From Marinibacterium sp050389775 (lineage in GTDB: Bacteria; Pseudomonadota; Alphaproteobacteria; Rhodobacterales; Rhodobacteraceae): a DNA stretch of 64,000 nucleotides. The stretch covers positions 1,178,001 to 1,242,000 of the forward strand of contig NZ_CP177144.1 of the NCBI RefSeq assembly GCF_050389775.1, in the 5' to 3' direction. The notes beneath the pieces were generated by a model, which was not told the DNA's origin, did not search any database, and saw only the letters and a list, made by a program, of their open reading frames with translations. Of this stretch, positions 17,800 through 27,030 are shown piece by piece. Each line of letters begins with the position of its first letter. Position 1 is the first letter of the stretch. Both the position numbers and the translations under genes were made by a program.

Positions 17800-20700
17800 A
17801 TGACCGGGTTCAATTTTCTTTTTTCGCGTTTCAACTCTGATCACCCGGATCGGCCCGCCGCGCTGCGGCTTGCAACCGTGTCGGTCCTGGCCCTGGGCGC
17901 GGCCCTGTCGGCCGGCCCGGCCCGGGCGGATTGCACCACGTCGACCGACGGGCTGGACATGACATGCAGCGGCGTCGTCGGCGTCCTCGATTTCACGCTG
18001 CCGGACACGACGGCCGACCAGACCGCCACGCTGACCATCCACGACGTGACGAACACGCAGGTCTCCAACGGGCAGGACGACAGCGCGCCGGTCTGGAATG
18101 TCGAGGTGACCTCGCCGGAATTCAGCCAGACCTCGGCAGGCGTGGTGCTGAATATCGATGCCGGCGGGCTGCAGGTGGATGCCACCGGCGCGCCCGCGAT
18201 CCGCACCACCACGACGGGCAGCAACGGCCAGTGGCACAGCGAATCCAAGGGGTCGGGCGAACAGGTCGGCCGCGACGGCGGGGTCGGCGGCGGCGGGGGC
18301 AGCATCACGGCGACGCTGTCCGGGCTGAACATGACGGCCTCTCAAGAGGCCATTCTCATCGGCTCGCAGGGTGGCGAGGGCGGCACCGGTGCCGAAGGCT
18401 ATTCGACGGCGGGCAACGACGGCTATGGCGGTGACGGCGGGACCGGCGGCCGGGGCGGCGAGGTGAACGTCACGCTGACCGACAGCACCCTGACCGAGGG
18501 CATGGGCCTTGTGGTGGGCAGTTTCGGCGGCGACGGGGGCCTGGGCGGGCATGGCAAGGCCGCCGACTACACCGCTCATGGCGGGGTCGGGGGCACCGGA
18601 GGCCAGGGCGGCAATGTCGTCGTGCATGTGGGTGACCTGACGACCGACGGCGAGACCGGGATCGTTGTCGTGTCGCACGGCGGCCAGGGCGGCGATGGCG
18701 GCACGGGCGAGAACACGCTGAACGGCAATGGCCGTGGCGGGGCCGGTGGCGTCGGGGGCAACGGCGGCGGCGTGCTGCTGAGCAACACGACGGATGACGG
18801 GACCGGCGCGCTTGAGGTCACGGCAAGCTCGGGCCCCGGTATCCTGGCCGAAAGCATCGCGGGCGATGGCGGCCAGGGCGGCGATGGCGAGGTGAATCTT
18901 TTCTTCGGCCATGGTCGTGGCGGCAACGGCGGCCAGGGTGGGACCAGCGGTTCGGTGACGGTCGACATCGCGACCGCCGATGACGGCAGCGTGGCCACGA
19001 TCACCATGTCCGGAGACCTGGCCCCGGGGGTCGTGGCGCGCAGCTATGGCGGCGCGGGCGGTGCGGGCGGCACCGGCGGAGGCTCCACGGCCCACGGCGG
19101 GGCCGGGGCAGGGTCCGGCCCGGCCGGGGGCATCTCGGTGACCTACGAGGGCGACATTGCCACCGACGGATCGCTGTCGGACGGCATCCTGGCGCAATCG
19201 GTCGGGGGTTTTGCCGGTGATGCGGGCGAGTCCTCGGGCATCGTGGCCTATGGCGCGAGCAGCGAAAGCGCCGGCGGCGGGAGCAGCGTGATCGTCCATT
19301 ACCAGGGGTCGGACAGCACCGCGATCCGCACCACGGGCGACGATTCCGACGGGATCTTTGCCCAGAGCCAGGGCGGCGGCGGGGGCAAGGCCTCGTCGAC
19401 CATGGGGCTGGTGTCGCTGTCGGGCGACGAAGACGGGTCCTCGGGCGGCGATGGCGGGCCGGTGGCCGTGACGGCTTCGGGCGAGATCACGACAACCGGC
19501 ACGCGCAGCCGGGGCGTCGTGGCCCAGTCGATCGGCGGCACCGGCGGCGACGGCGGCAGCGCGCGGGGCCTTGTGGGCATCGGCGGCACCGGTTCGGGCG
19601 GCGGCCAGGGCGGGTCGGTCCAGGTCACGTCCACGGCCGACATCACCACCGGCGGCGACGATTCCATCGCCGTGCTGGCGCAATCGGTCGGCGGGGGCGG
19701 CGGTTCGGCCGGGTCGACGGCCGGTATCGTGGCCATCGGCGGTGATGGCGGCGACGGTTCGGTCGGCGGCGTGGTCAGCGTCGATGTCGGCGGAGCCATC
19801 GTCACGTCGGGCACCGGCGCGGATGGCGTCGTGGCCCAGAGCGTCGGCGGGTCGGGCGGCCACGGATCGAACACGCTGGCCGCATCGGTCGGCTTTTCGC
19901 TGGCCATCGCCGGCAACGGCGGCGCGGGCAGCGACGGCGGGCGGGTCGACCTGACAACGGACAGCGGGTCCAGCGTGACGACCGGGGGCGACAATGCCCG
20001 CGGCATCTCGGCCTCGTCGGTCGGTGGCGGCGGCGGGTATGGCGGCACGGCGATCTCGGCTTCGGCCGACGATTCCCCCACCGTTGCAATCGCGCTTGGC
20101 GGCTCGGGCGCGGCCGGGGGCGCGGGTGGAAACGTGCGGTTGGAGGCACAGGGCGCGGTGTCGACCACGGGGGCCAATGCCACGGCCGTTTCGGCGCAAT
20201 CTGTCGGCGGGGGCGGTGGCGCGGCGGGCACGACCGTGGCCGCGACGGCGGGGCTGGGCACGGTCAGCCTTGGTGTCGGCGGCAATGGCGCCGGCGGCGG
20301 CGATGGCGGCACGGTTGATGTCTGCCGGGGCGTCGAGACCGGCAATGCCACCTGCGCGGCCTCGGCCTCGGCGGCGGGCGCAATCGAGACCACGGGCGAT
20401 GCGGCCGCGGGGATCTACGCCGCGTCGATCGGCGGCGGCGGCGGCCAGTCCGGCGCGGTGCTGAGCGGCACGGCCGGCCAGGGCGCGGCGATCTCGGTCG
20501 GCGGCGACGGCGGGGCCGGGGGCGCGGGCGGTGATGTCACGGTCTATTCCTCGGGCGGCATCAGCACCTCGGGCAAGGCGTCGGGCGCGCTGGTCGCGGC
20601 CAGCGTCGGCGGATCGGGCGGCAGCGCCCAGATCGTCGGGGCCATCGGCGCGGTCGGCGAGACGGGTGTGAACATCGGGATCGGCGGCAGCGGCGGCGCG

Positions 20701-23700
20701 GGCAAGGGCGCAGGCGATGTGACCGTCACGTCGAGCGACACGATCCAGACCGCCGGCGAGATGTCGGCCGGCATCCAGGCGACCAGCCAGGCCGGCGGCG
20801 GGGGCAGCGGCTCGGGCGTCCTTGCCGCCGAGGGCGCCGCCGAAGGATCGGCCAATATCAGCGTCGGTGGCGCGGGCGGCGGCGGCGGTGACGCGGGCGA
20901 CGTGACCGTGACCTGGTCCGGCGACCAGCTGGTGACCGGGGCCGAGCAATCGCCCGGCATCATCGCGCTGAGCGCGGCCGGATCGGGCGGCATCGCCGGC
21001 TTTACCTATGGCGGCGAAGGCGCGGGGCTGGCCACCACGGCGGTCGATATCGGCGCGTCGGGCGGCGATGGCGGCACGGCGGGCACGGCTTCGGTCACTG
21101 CCGGTGGCCAGATCGCGACGACGGGTTTCATGTCGGACGGCATTGTCGCGATCAGCCATGGCGGCAACGGCGGGCGCGGCGGCCTGTCGATCACCGGCAA
21201 CGGCGTGTCCCAGGGCGATGCATCTGTCACCCTGGGCGGCGGAGGCGGCACCGGCGGCACGGCTGGCACGGCCCATGTCGAGACCCTGGCCGGGGCCGCG
21301 ATCACCACCGACGGCCCGTCGGCGGCGGGCATCAACGTGCTCAGCCTGGGCGGCAATGGCGGCCAGGGCGGCATGGCGGTCGAGACCGGCATGAACGTCG
21401 ATCTGGACGAGGAAATCCCGGCGGGCAGCGCCGTCCTGGACATGGGCGGCGACGGTGGTGCGGGCGGCACGGGCGGCGCGGCCAGCGTGACCAACCGCGC
21501 GACGATCTCGACCGGCGATTTCAACAGCGCCGGCATCCTGGCGCAATCCATCGGCGGCAGCGGCGGTTCGGGCGGCATGGCGATCTCGGGCACGCTGACC
21601 CTGGGGGTGGTCCAGGAGATCCAGGCCATCGCGACCCTCGGCGGCGATGGCGGTGACGGCGGCACCGCCGGGGCGTCACAGGTGACGAACACGGGCGCGA
21701 TCCAGACCACGGGCGACAATTCGACGGGCATCCTGGCGCAGTCGATCGGGGGATCGGGCGGCGCGGGCGGCCTGACCTACAACATCCTGACCAACGTCAT
21801 GTCCGGCGGCGCGCTGCAGCTCTTGACGGGCGCGTCGGTGGGCGGTGACGGCGGCGCCGGTGGCATCGGCGGCACCGCAGGCGTGACCAACAGCGCCACG
21901 ATCACGACCACGGGCACAAGCGCCAGCGGGATCTATGCGCAATCCATCGGTGGCAACGGCGGCAGCGGCGGGTTCGGTGGCACCGGCATCTACAACCTGG
22001 GACAGGCCGCGTCCGGCGGGAGCGACACCAGCATCGGTGTCGGCCTGAACACCACCGTCGGCGGCACCGGCGGCGACGGTGCCCTGGGCGGCGACGTCAC
22101 GGTGGCCAACGAGACCGACGGCACGATCTCGACGGCCGGCGGCGGGGCCTATGGCATCTTTGCCCAGTCGGTCGGCGGCAATGGCGGCGACGGCGGCCTG
22201 GCCTCGAACTTTTCGCAGAGCGCGACCGGCGATTGCGACGAAGGCGGTGACGGGATCGGGATCGGCTGCGAGAACGAGAACGACGCCACGACCAAGATTT
22301 CGGTCGACCTGGGCGTGATGATCGGCGGCGATGGCGGCACCGGGGCCGATGCGGGCACCGTGACCGTGACCAATGATGCGGCCATCGCAACGACCGGCGA
22401 CGTGGCCCATGGCATCGTGGCCCAGTCGGTCGGCGGCGGCGGCGGCACCGGCGGGGCGACGGCTTCGACCGCAAGCAGCTTCGTGACCCGCCAGATCGCA
22501 GAGAGCAGCGACAGCGTGACCGAGCGGTTGCGGTCGCTCTACAACATCTCGAACCTGAAAGACGATCTCGGCTCGGCCAGCGTGCGGATCGGCGGCACCG
22601 GAGGCGCGGCGGGCGATGGCGACAGCACATCGGTGACCAACAGCGGCGCGATCACGACGACGGGGCTCAATTCCTATGGCATCTTCAGCCAGTCGGTCGG
22701 CGGTGGCGGCGGTTCGGGCGGCGAGGCGGCCGACATCACCGCGACCTACACGGCCGAGATCGGCGGCAACGGGGCCGGCGGCGGCGACGGCGGGGCGGTC
22801 GGGGTCACCAATACCGGCGCCATATCGACGGCCAGCTACGGCAGCGCTGCGCTGGTGGCCCAGTCGATCGGCGGCGGCGGCGGCAACACCGGCAGCGCCA
22901 CCGGCCTGTCGGCGCTTTACGACGTGAACGTGGCGATCGGCGGCCGCAACGGTGCGGCGGGCGATGGCGGGGCCGTGACGGTCGCTTCGGACGACGGGGC
23001 GATCACCACGGCGGCCGAGCAATCGCCGGGCATCTTTGCCCAATCGGTCGGCGGCGGGGGCGGCACGCTCTTTGGCGGCACCGGCACGCTGACAGATGAC
23101 GCCACGGCCGAGGTCTCCGTCGGGGGCTCCGGCAAGGCCCAGGGCGACGGCGGGGCGGTGACCGTCACCGCCGGGTCCGACATCACCACCGGCCCGGCCA
23201 CGCCCGGCGACCTGAACGCCGCTTCGGTCGGCATCTTCGCGCAATCGGTCGGTGGCGGGGGCGGCTATGGCGGCTCGATGATCCTGGGCGATCACGACCG
23301 GATCGGCATCCGCGTGCTGGACAGCTCGGCCGATGCCTCGGGCAACGGCGGGGCGGTGACGGTCGATGCCAGCGGGCGCATCACCACGTCGGGCGACAAT
23401 TCGGTGGGCATCTTTGCCCAGTCGGTCGGCGGCGGCGGCGGCGTGCAGGGCACGGTCGACAAGACCTCGACCGACAGCTCTTATGTCGGCAGCTTCGGGG
23501 GCACCGGCACGGCCGGTGTTGTCACCGTGACCTATTCGGGCGCCCAGCTTGCCACGACTGGGGCCGGGGCCCACGGGATCTTTGCCCAATATGCCGGTGG
23601 AGAGGGCAATTCCGGCGCGGTGGCCAATACCACCGTCGCCGTCACGGCCACCGGCAGCGTGTCGGCCACCGGGGCCGGGGCCCATGCCATCCATGTCGAG

Positions 23701-25524
23701 AACATGGGCGATGGCGGGGGCCATTCCACCATCACCATCGGCGAAGATGCCGACATCCGGGGCGGTGGCGGAGCGATCTACGACAATGCCCTGACCGGCG
23801 CCGGGGTCTATATCCATTCCGGGTCGAACAGCACGCTGACAAATGCCGGCACGATCAGCGCGGTCAGCGGCGTGGCCATCCATTCCTTCGGGGGCGGCAC
23901 GCTGACGCTGGACAACACCGGCACGGTCACCGGGGATATCCTGGGCACCTATGTCACGCCGGACGCATCCGCCACGGCCGATGCCTCGGCCGCGGCGGTC
24001 GATGCACGGGCGCCGGCAACGATCCGGGTCGACAACCTGGCCGGCGGCGTGGTGAACGCCGGCGAGATCCTCGACGTGGCGCGGCTGCGCAACTGGGGCC
24101 AGGTCTATGTCGGCCGGCAAGGGACCCTGTCGGGCACGCGGATCACCGGCAATTTCCTGCATAACGCGGGCACGCTCAGCTTTGACGTGGACATGGCCAG
24201 CGTCGACACCGACCTGCTGCGTGTCGATGGTCGGGCCGAGCTGCACGGCGCGCTGGAAATCAACGTGCTGAAGGCCAGCGAGCATCCGAACGGGGTGCAG
24301 ACGCTGACCATCATCGAGGCTGCCGGCGGGGTGGATGCTTCGGGACTCGAACTCGTTCCCTCGGTCGTTGCGCGCTATCAGCTGGCCGCGGCGTCCGACA
24401 CCGAGCTGACCCTGAGCTACGAGGTCGACTACGCCAACGACACCCTGCTGGCCGCGCTGAACGGTAACCAGGGCGGGCTGACCAGCTATTTCAACGCGCT
24501 CTACCAGCAGGGCGAGCTGGAAGACGGCCTGGCCCAGACCCTGATCGAAGTGGCCAGCCACGAGGATTACGCCGTGGCGATGAACGGGCTCAGCCCGGAG
24601 CTGGCCACCAGCAACGGCGTTGCCCGGCTCTACCGCACGCTGCGCTTTGCCGACGGGCTGTTCAGCTGTCCGCACGAGGGCCAGGGCAATGTCTGGGCCG
24701 AGGACGGCCAATGCGCCTATGTGACCCTGGGGGTCAACCGGTTCGAACGCGATGCCACCGGCGGCGCCTCGGGCTTTGACCAGGACGGGCTGCGGATCAC
24801 GGCCGGGGGGCAGATGCTGCTCGACAACGGTCTCGCCCTGGGCGGGGCGCTGGCCTACGATTCCACCAGCCTGACGACCGATACCGGTGCGACCAGCGAG
24901 GGTGATACCTTTTCCGGCGGGCTGTCGGTCAAGCGGTTCGTCGACCGCTGGGAATTCGGCGCGGCGATCCATGCGGGCCATGGCCGTTTCGACAACCGGC
25001 GGGTGGCCGGGGCCGATGTGGCCAGCGGTGACCAGGACCAATGGGTGTCGGGCGCCCAGCTGCGCGCGGGCTATACGTTCGACCAGGGCGGCTGGTTCCT
25101 CAAGCCGCGGATGGACCTGGGGCTCGCCCATTTCGGCGAGAGTTCCTACACCGAGAGCGGGTCGGGCACGGCGCTGGCCATCGATACGGCGGCCGAGACC
25201 TTTGCCTACCTGCGCCCGGGGCTGGAGGTCGGGGGCAGCTTTGTGACGGCACGGGGCACCGAGATCCGGCCCAATGCCGTGCTGGCGGTGACCCAATTCC
25301 TGGGCAACACGTCCTTTGACGCAAGCGCGCGGCTGGCCGGGGCGTCGAGCGGGGTGGCTCCGTTCGACTGGCGCAGCGAGATCGACAGCACGCAGTTCGA
25401 CCTGTCGGCCGGGGTGACCATCCTGGCCGCCGGGGGCGGGTCGTTCGACCTGTCGGCCTTTGGGCACCTGACGGGCAATGAACGCGATTACGGCGGCGCG
25501 CTGCGCTGGAACATGCCGTTCTGA
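17800..25524 (+). CDS. Giant glycine-rich autotransporter (type Va)
   Basis: This 2574-residue protein starts MTGFNFLFSRFNSDHPDRP with an extended, positively charged N-terminal region and a signal peptide ending near AGPARA. The passenger (to about residue 2210) is made of several dozen repeats of the type GIxAQSVGGGGGxGG alternating with T-T-G-D-x-S and V-T-x-T-x-x-I, typical of a right-handed beta-helix. The last about 280 residues form an autotransporter beta-barrel, ending in Phe (RWNMPF). ATG 17800 is preferred over a TTG at 17782 because AAGGAG is nine bases before it. Surface-displayed adhesin or biofilm factor; the ligand is unknown. The very long minus-strand frames over this gene are shadows of its GGC/GCC-rich code. 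Confidence 0.92.
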   Translation: MTGFNFLFSRFNSDHPDRPAALRLATVSVLALGAALSAGPARADCTTSTDGLDMTCSGVVGVLDFTLPDTTADQTATLTIHDVTNTQVSNGQDDSAPVWNVEVTSPEFSQTSAGVVLNIDAGGLQVDATGAPAIRTTTTGSNGQWHSESKGSGEQVGRDGGVGGGGGSITATLSGLNMTASQEAILIGSQGGEGGTGAEGYSTAGNDGYGGDGGTGGRGGEVNVTLTDSTLTEGMGLVVGSFGGDGGLGGHGKAADYTAHGGVGGTGGQGGNVVVHVGDLTTDGETGIVVVSHGGQGGDGGTGENTLNGNGRGGAGGVGGNGGGVLLSNTTDDGTGALEVTASSGPGILAESIAGDGGQGGDGEVNLFFGHGRGGNGGQGGTSGSVTVDIATADDGSVATITMSGDLAPGVVARSYGGAGGAGGTGGGSTAHGGAGAGSGPAGGISVTYEGDIATDGSLSDGILAQSVGGFAGDAGESSGIVAYGASSESAGGGSSVIVHYQGSDSTAIRTTGDDSDGIFAQSQGGGGGKASSTMGLVSLSGDEDGSSGGDGGPVAVTASGEITTTGTRSRGVVAQSIGGTGGDGGSARGLVGIGGTGSGGGQGGSVQVTSTADITTGGDDSIAVLAQSVGGGGGSAGSTAGIVAIGGDGGDGSVGGVVSVDVGGAIVTSGTGADGVVAQSVGGSGGHGSNTLAASVGFSLAIAGNGGAGSDGGRVDLTTDSGSSVTTGGDNARGISASSVGGGGGYGGTAISASADDSPTVAIALGGSGAAGGAGGNVRLEAQGAVSTTGANATAVSAQSVGGGGGAAGTTVAATAGLGTVSLGVGGNGAGGGDGGTVDVCRGVETGNATCAASASAAGAIETTGDAAAGIYAASIGGGGGQSGAVLSGTAGQGAAISVGGDGGAGGAGGDVTVYSSGGISTSGKASGALVAASVGGSGGSAQIVGAIGAVGETGVNIGIGGSGGAGKGAGDVTVTSSDTIQTAGEMSAGIQATSQAGGGGSGSGVLAAEGAAEGSANISVGGAGGGGGDAGDVTVTWSGDQLVTGAEQSPGIIALSAAGSGGIAGFTYGGEGAGLATTAVDIGASGGDGGTAGTASVTAGGQIATTGFMSDGIVAISHGGNGGRGGLSITGNGVSQGDASVTLGGGGGTGGTAGTAHVETLAGAAITTDGPSAAGINVLSLGGNGGQGGMAVETGMNVDLDEEIPAGSAVLDMGGDGGAGGTGGAASVTNRATISTGDFNSAGILAQSIGGSGGSGGMAISGTLTLGVVQEIQAIATLGGDGGDGGTAGASQVTNTGAIQTTGDNSTGILAQSIGGSGGAGGLTYNILTNVMSGGALQLLTGASVGGDGGAGGIGGTAGVTNSATITTTGTSASGIYAQSIGGNGGSGGFGGTGIYNLGQAASGGSDTSIGVGLNTTVGGTGGDGALGGDVTVANETDGTISTAGGGAYGIFAQSVGGNGGDGGLASNFSQSATGDCDEGGDGIGIGCENENDATTKISVDLGVMIGGDGGTGADAGTVTVTNDAAIATTGDVAHGIVAQSVGGGGGTGGATASTASSFVTRQIAESSDSVTERLRSLYNISNLKDDLGSASVRIGGTGGAAGDGDSTSVTNSGAITTTGLNSYGIFSQSVGGGGGSGGEAADITATYTAEIGGNGAGGGDGGAVGVTNTGAISTASYGSAALVAQSIGGGGGNTGSATGLSALYDVNVAIGGRNGAAGDGGAVTVASDDGAITTAAEQSPGIFAQSVGGGGGTLFGGTGTLTDDATAEVSVGGSGKAQGDGGAVTVTAGSDITTGPATPGDLNAASVGIFAQSVGGGGGYGGSMILGDHDRIGIRVLDSSADASGNGGAVTVDASGRITTSGDNSVGIFAQSVGGGGGVQGTVDKTSTDSSYVGSFGGTGTAGVVTVTYSGAQLATTGAGAHGIFAQYAGGEGNSGAVANTTVAVTATGSVSATGAGAHAIHVENMGDGGGHSTITIGEDADIRGGGGAIYDNALTGAGVYIHSGSNSTLTNAGTISAVSGVAIHSFGGGTLTLDNTGTVTGDILGTYVTPDASATADASAAAVDARAPATIRVDNLAGGVVNAGEILDVARLRNWGQVYVGRQGTLSGTRITGNFLHNAGTLSFDVDMASVDTDLLRVDGRAELHGALEINVLKASEHPNGVQTLTIIEAAGGVDASGLELVPSVVARYQLAAASDTELTLSYEVDYANDTLLAALNGNQGGLTSYFNALYQQGELEDGLAQTLIEVASHEDYAVAMNGLSPELATSNGVARLYRTLRFADGLFSCPHEGQGNVWAEDGQCAYVTLGVNRFERDATGGASGFDQDGLRITAGGQMLLDNGLALGGALAYDSTSLTTDTGATSEGDTFSGGLSVKRFVDRWEFGAAIHAGHGRFDNRRVAGADVASGDQDQWVSGAQLRAGYTFDQGGWFLKPRMDLGLAHFGESSYTESGSGTALAIDTAAETFAYLRPGLEVGGSFVTARGTEIRPNAVLAVTQFLGNTSFDASARLAGASSGVAPFDWRSEIDSTQFDLSAGVTILAAGGGSFDLSAFGHLTGNERDYGGALRWNMPF

Positions 25525-25540
25525 TCCGAATGAAACGGCC

Positions 25541-25565
25541 AGCGGGCCCCCATGCGGGGTCCGCT
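25541..25565 (+). terminator. Hairpin terminator after the autotransporter
   Basis: A 10-bp stem AGCGGGCCCC / GGGGTCCGCT (one G-U pair) with a 5-base loop begins 17 bp after the stop codon. It lacks a T-run but is well placed. Confidence 0.5.
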
Positions 25566-25670
25566 GACGCCTTGGCCGGCATGGCGATGGCGAATGGCCG
25601 ATGGGGCGGGCAGGAGAAGGCGCGGGGGACAGTCAAAGGGGAATTGACCCGGCCATTTCGGCAAGATAAG

Positions 25671-25690
25671 TGTTACGTTATAACATATCA
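25671..25690 (+). promoter_or_regulatory. Second Zur-like box, upstream of the cobalamin riboswitch
   Basis: TGTTACGTTATAACATATCA here matches the reverse complement of the zur operator in 17 of 19 positions over GTNAYGTTATAACATATCA. It lies just after a TTGACC hexamer (25644-25649), where it could block a promoter for the riboswitch transcript. No other such box was noticed in the window. Confidence 0.6.
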
Positions 25691-25849
25691 TTTTGAGCCG
25701 CGAGATTCCCACCACCATGCCAGCCCGTGCCCTGCCGCCCAGATCGCTTGCACGTCCCCGGCCCCTGGCCGGGCGGTGCGCGCCTGTCGGTGGGCGGGGG
25801 CGAGGCGCCACCGCTTGGCGCTTGACCATTCCGCTGCCGCCCGGTCTAG

Positions 25850-26036
25850 TGCCGGCGATGGTTTCCCGGGGAGTGCTTTTCCGGGATGAAAAGGGAATAC
25901 GGTGCGGCCCCCGGGCCAAATCCGTGACTGCCCCCGCAACTGTAGGCGGCGAGCGACCCCGAGAGACCCACTGGCCAGCCATGGCCGGGAAGGCTCGGGC
26001 AAGCCGTGACCCGCAAGTCAGGAGACCTGCCATCGT
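25850..26036 (+). ncRNA. Cobalamin (B12) riboswitch
   Basis: The conserved elements occur in order: AAAAGGGAATACGGTGCGG, CCGTGACTGCCCCCGCAACTG, a CCACTGG element, GGGAAGG and the B12 box GCCGTGACCCGCAAGTCAGG, followed by AGACCTGCC. It ends about 120 bp before the ABC ATPase gene. In this class, adenosylcobalamin binding turns expression off, so the downstream importer should be made when B12 is scarce. Confidence 0.93.
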
Positions 26037-26157
26037 GACATCAACTTTGACCGGGCGGGGTGCCCCGGCAGGAGGTCCGACATGGCAAGACGGCGACAGC
26101 CGACAGGTGTGATGGATATCCGGCTCTCCCCGCGGTCGCGCGGAGGGCGCAACGATC

Positions 26158-27012
26158 ATGACCCAAACAATCCCCCGACCACCCGGCCCGGGCCCCGTGT
26201 CGCCCGGCGCCCCGCCCGGCTCCTCACCCCGCCCCGCCCCTGAGGCCGCCGCCCTGCGGGCCGAGGGCCTGACCTGGGGGCCGAAACGCGGGCTGACCCT
26301 GTTGCAGCCGACCAGCTTCGAGATCGGGGCCGGGCGCATCCTGGCCGTCATCGGGCCCAACGGCGCGGGCAAGTCGACGCTTCTGCGCCTGCTCTATCGT
26401 TACCTGCGCCCCCGGGCGGGCCGGGTGCTTCTGGACGGGGGTGACATCTGGGCGCAATCGGCGCGCCAGGTCGCCCGGTCGGTGGCCGTCGTGCTGCAGG
26501 AACAGCCGACCGATTTCGCCCTGACCGTGGGGGAGATCGTGGCCCTGGGCCGCACGCCGCACCTGTCGGCCAGCGCCAGCGGCGGCGAGAGGGATGCGGC
26601 CATCGTCCGCGACGTGCTGGCCCGGCTGGGCCTGGCGGCCTTTACCCACCGCCTGTTCGGATCGCTCTCGGGTGGCGAACGGCAGCGGGTCATGGTCGCC
26701 CGGGCCCTGGCCCAGGAACCGCGCCTGCTGATCCTGGACGAGCCGACCAACCATCTCGACATCCGCCACCAGCTGGAACTGCTGGCGCTGCTGCGCGGCC
26801 TGGGCCCGACCATCGTGACCAGCCTGCATGACATCAACCTGGCGGCCGACCTGGCCGACGAGGTGCTGCTGCTGGCCGGCGGCCGGATGCTGGCCTGTGG
26901 CCGGCCCGACACCGTGCTGACCGAAGACCTGATCGCCCGGGCCTTCGGCGTGCGCGTGCAGCGCCGGTCGCTCGACCCGGGTGGCAAAGCCCACCTGACC
27001 TTCCATCTCTGA
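26158..27012 (+). CDS. btuD: ABC transporter ATPase, FecE/BtuD type (corrinoid importer)
   Basis: This 284-residue ATPase has a Pro-rich N-terminal extension of about 30 residues, then Walker A GPNGAGKSTLL, signature LSGGERQRVMVARAL, Walker B RLLILDEPT followed by NHLDIRHQ, and the switch His in SLHDIN. The sequence is of the siderophore/B12 class. GGAGGG lies 10 bases before the ATG, within a short inverted repeat (CCGCG...CGCGG) that might hide the ribosome site. The B12 riboswitch upstream makes a corrinoid or its precursor the probable substrate. A metallophore is the main alternative, given the Zur-like box. Confidence 0.8.
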   Translation: MTQTIPRPPGPGPVSPGAPPGSSPRPAPEAAALRAEGLTWGPKRGLTLLQPTSFEIGAGRILAVIGPNGAGKSTLLRLLYRYLRPRAGRVLLDGGDIWAQSARQVARSVAVVLQEQPTDFALTVGEIVALGRTPHLSASASGGERDAAIVRDVLARLGLAAFTHRLFGSLSGGERQRVMVARALAQEPRLLILDEPTNHLDIRHQLELLALLRGLGPTIVTSLHDINLAADLADEVLLLAGGRMLACGRPDTVLTEDLIARAFGVRVQRRSLDPGGKAHLTFHL

Positions 27013-27030
27013 TTGCGAAAGACCCGATCC

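Noticed and set aside
18200..23600. CRISPR-like regular repeats
   Set aside because: The repeats are coding, of variable spacing, in frame with the autotransporter passenger, and not separated by unique spacers.
17374..25467. Minus-strand frames of 1390 and 1263 codons across the autotransporter
   Set aside because: They are by-products of GGC/GCC repeats. The translation is Arg/Ala/Asp-rich without domains, while the plus strand has a signal peptide, beta-helix repeats and a beta-barrel.
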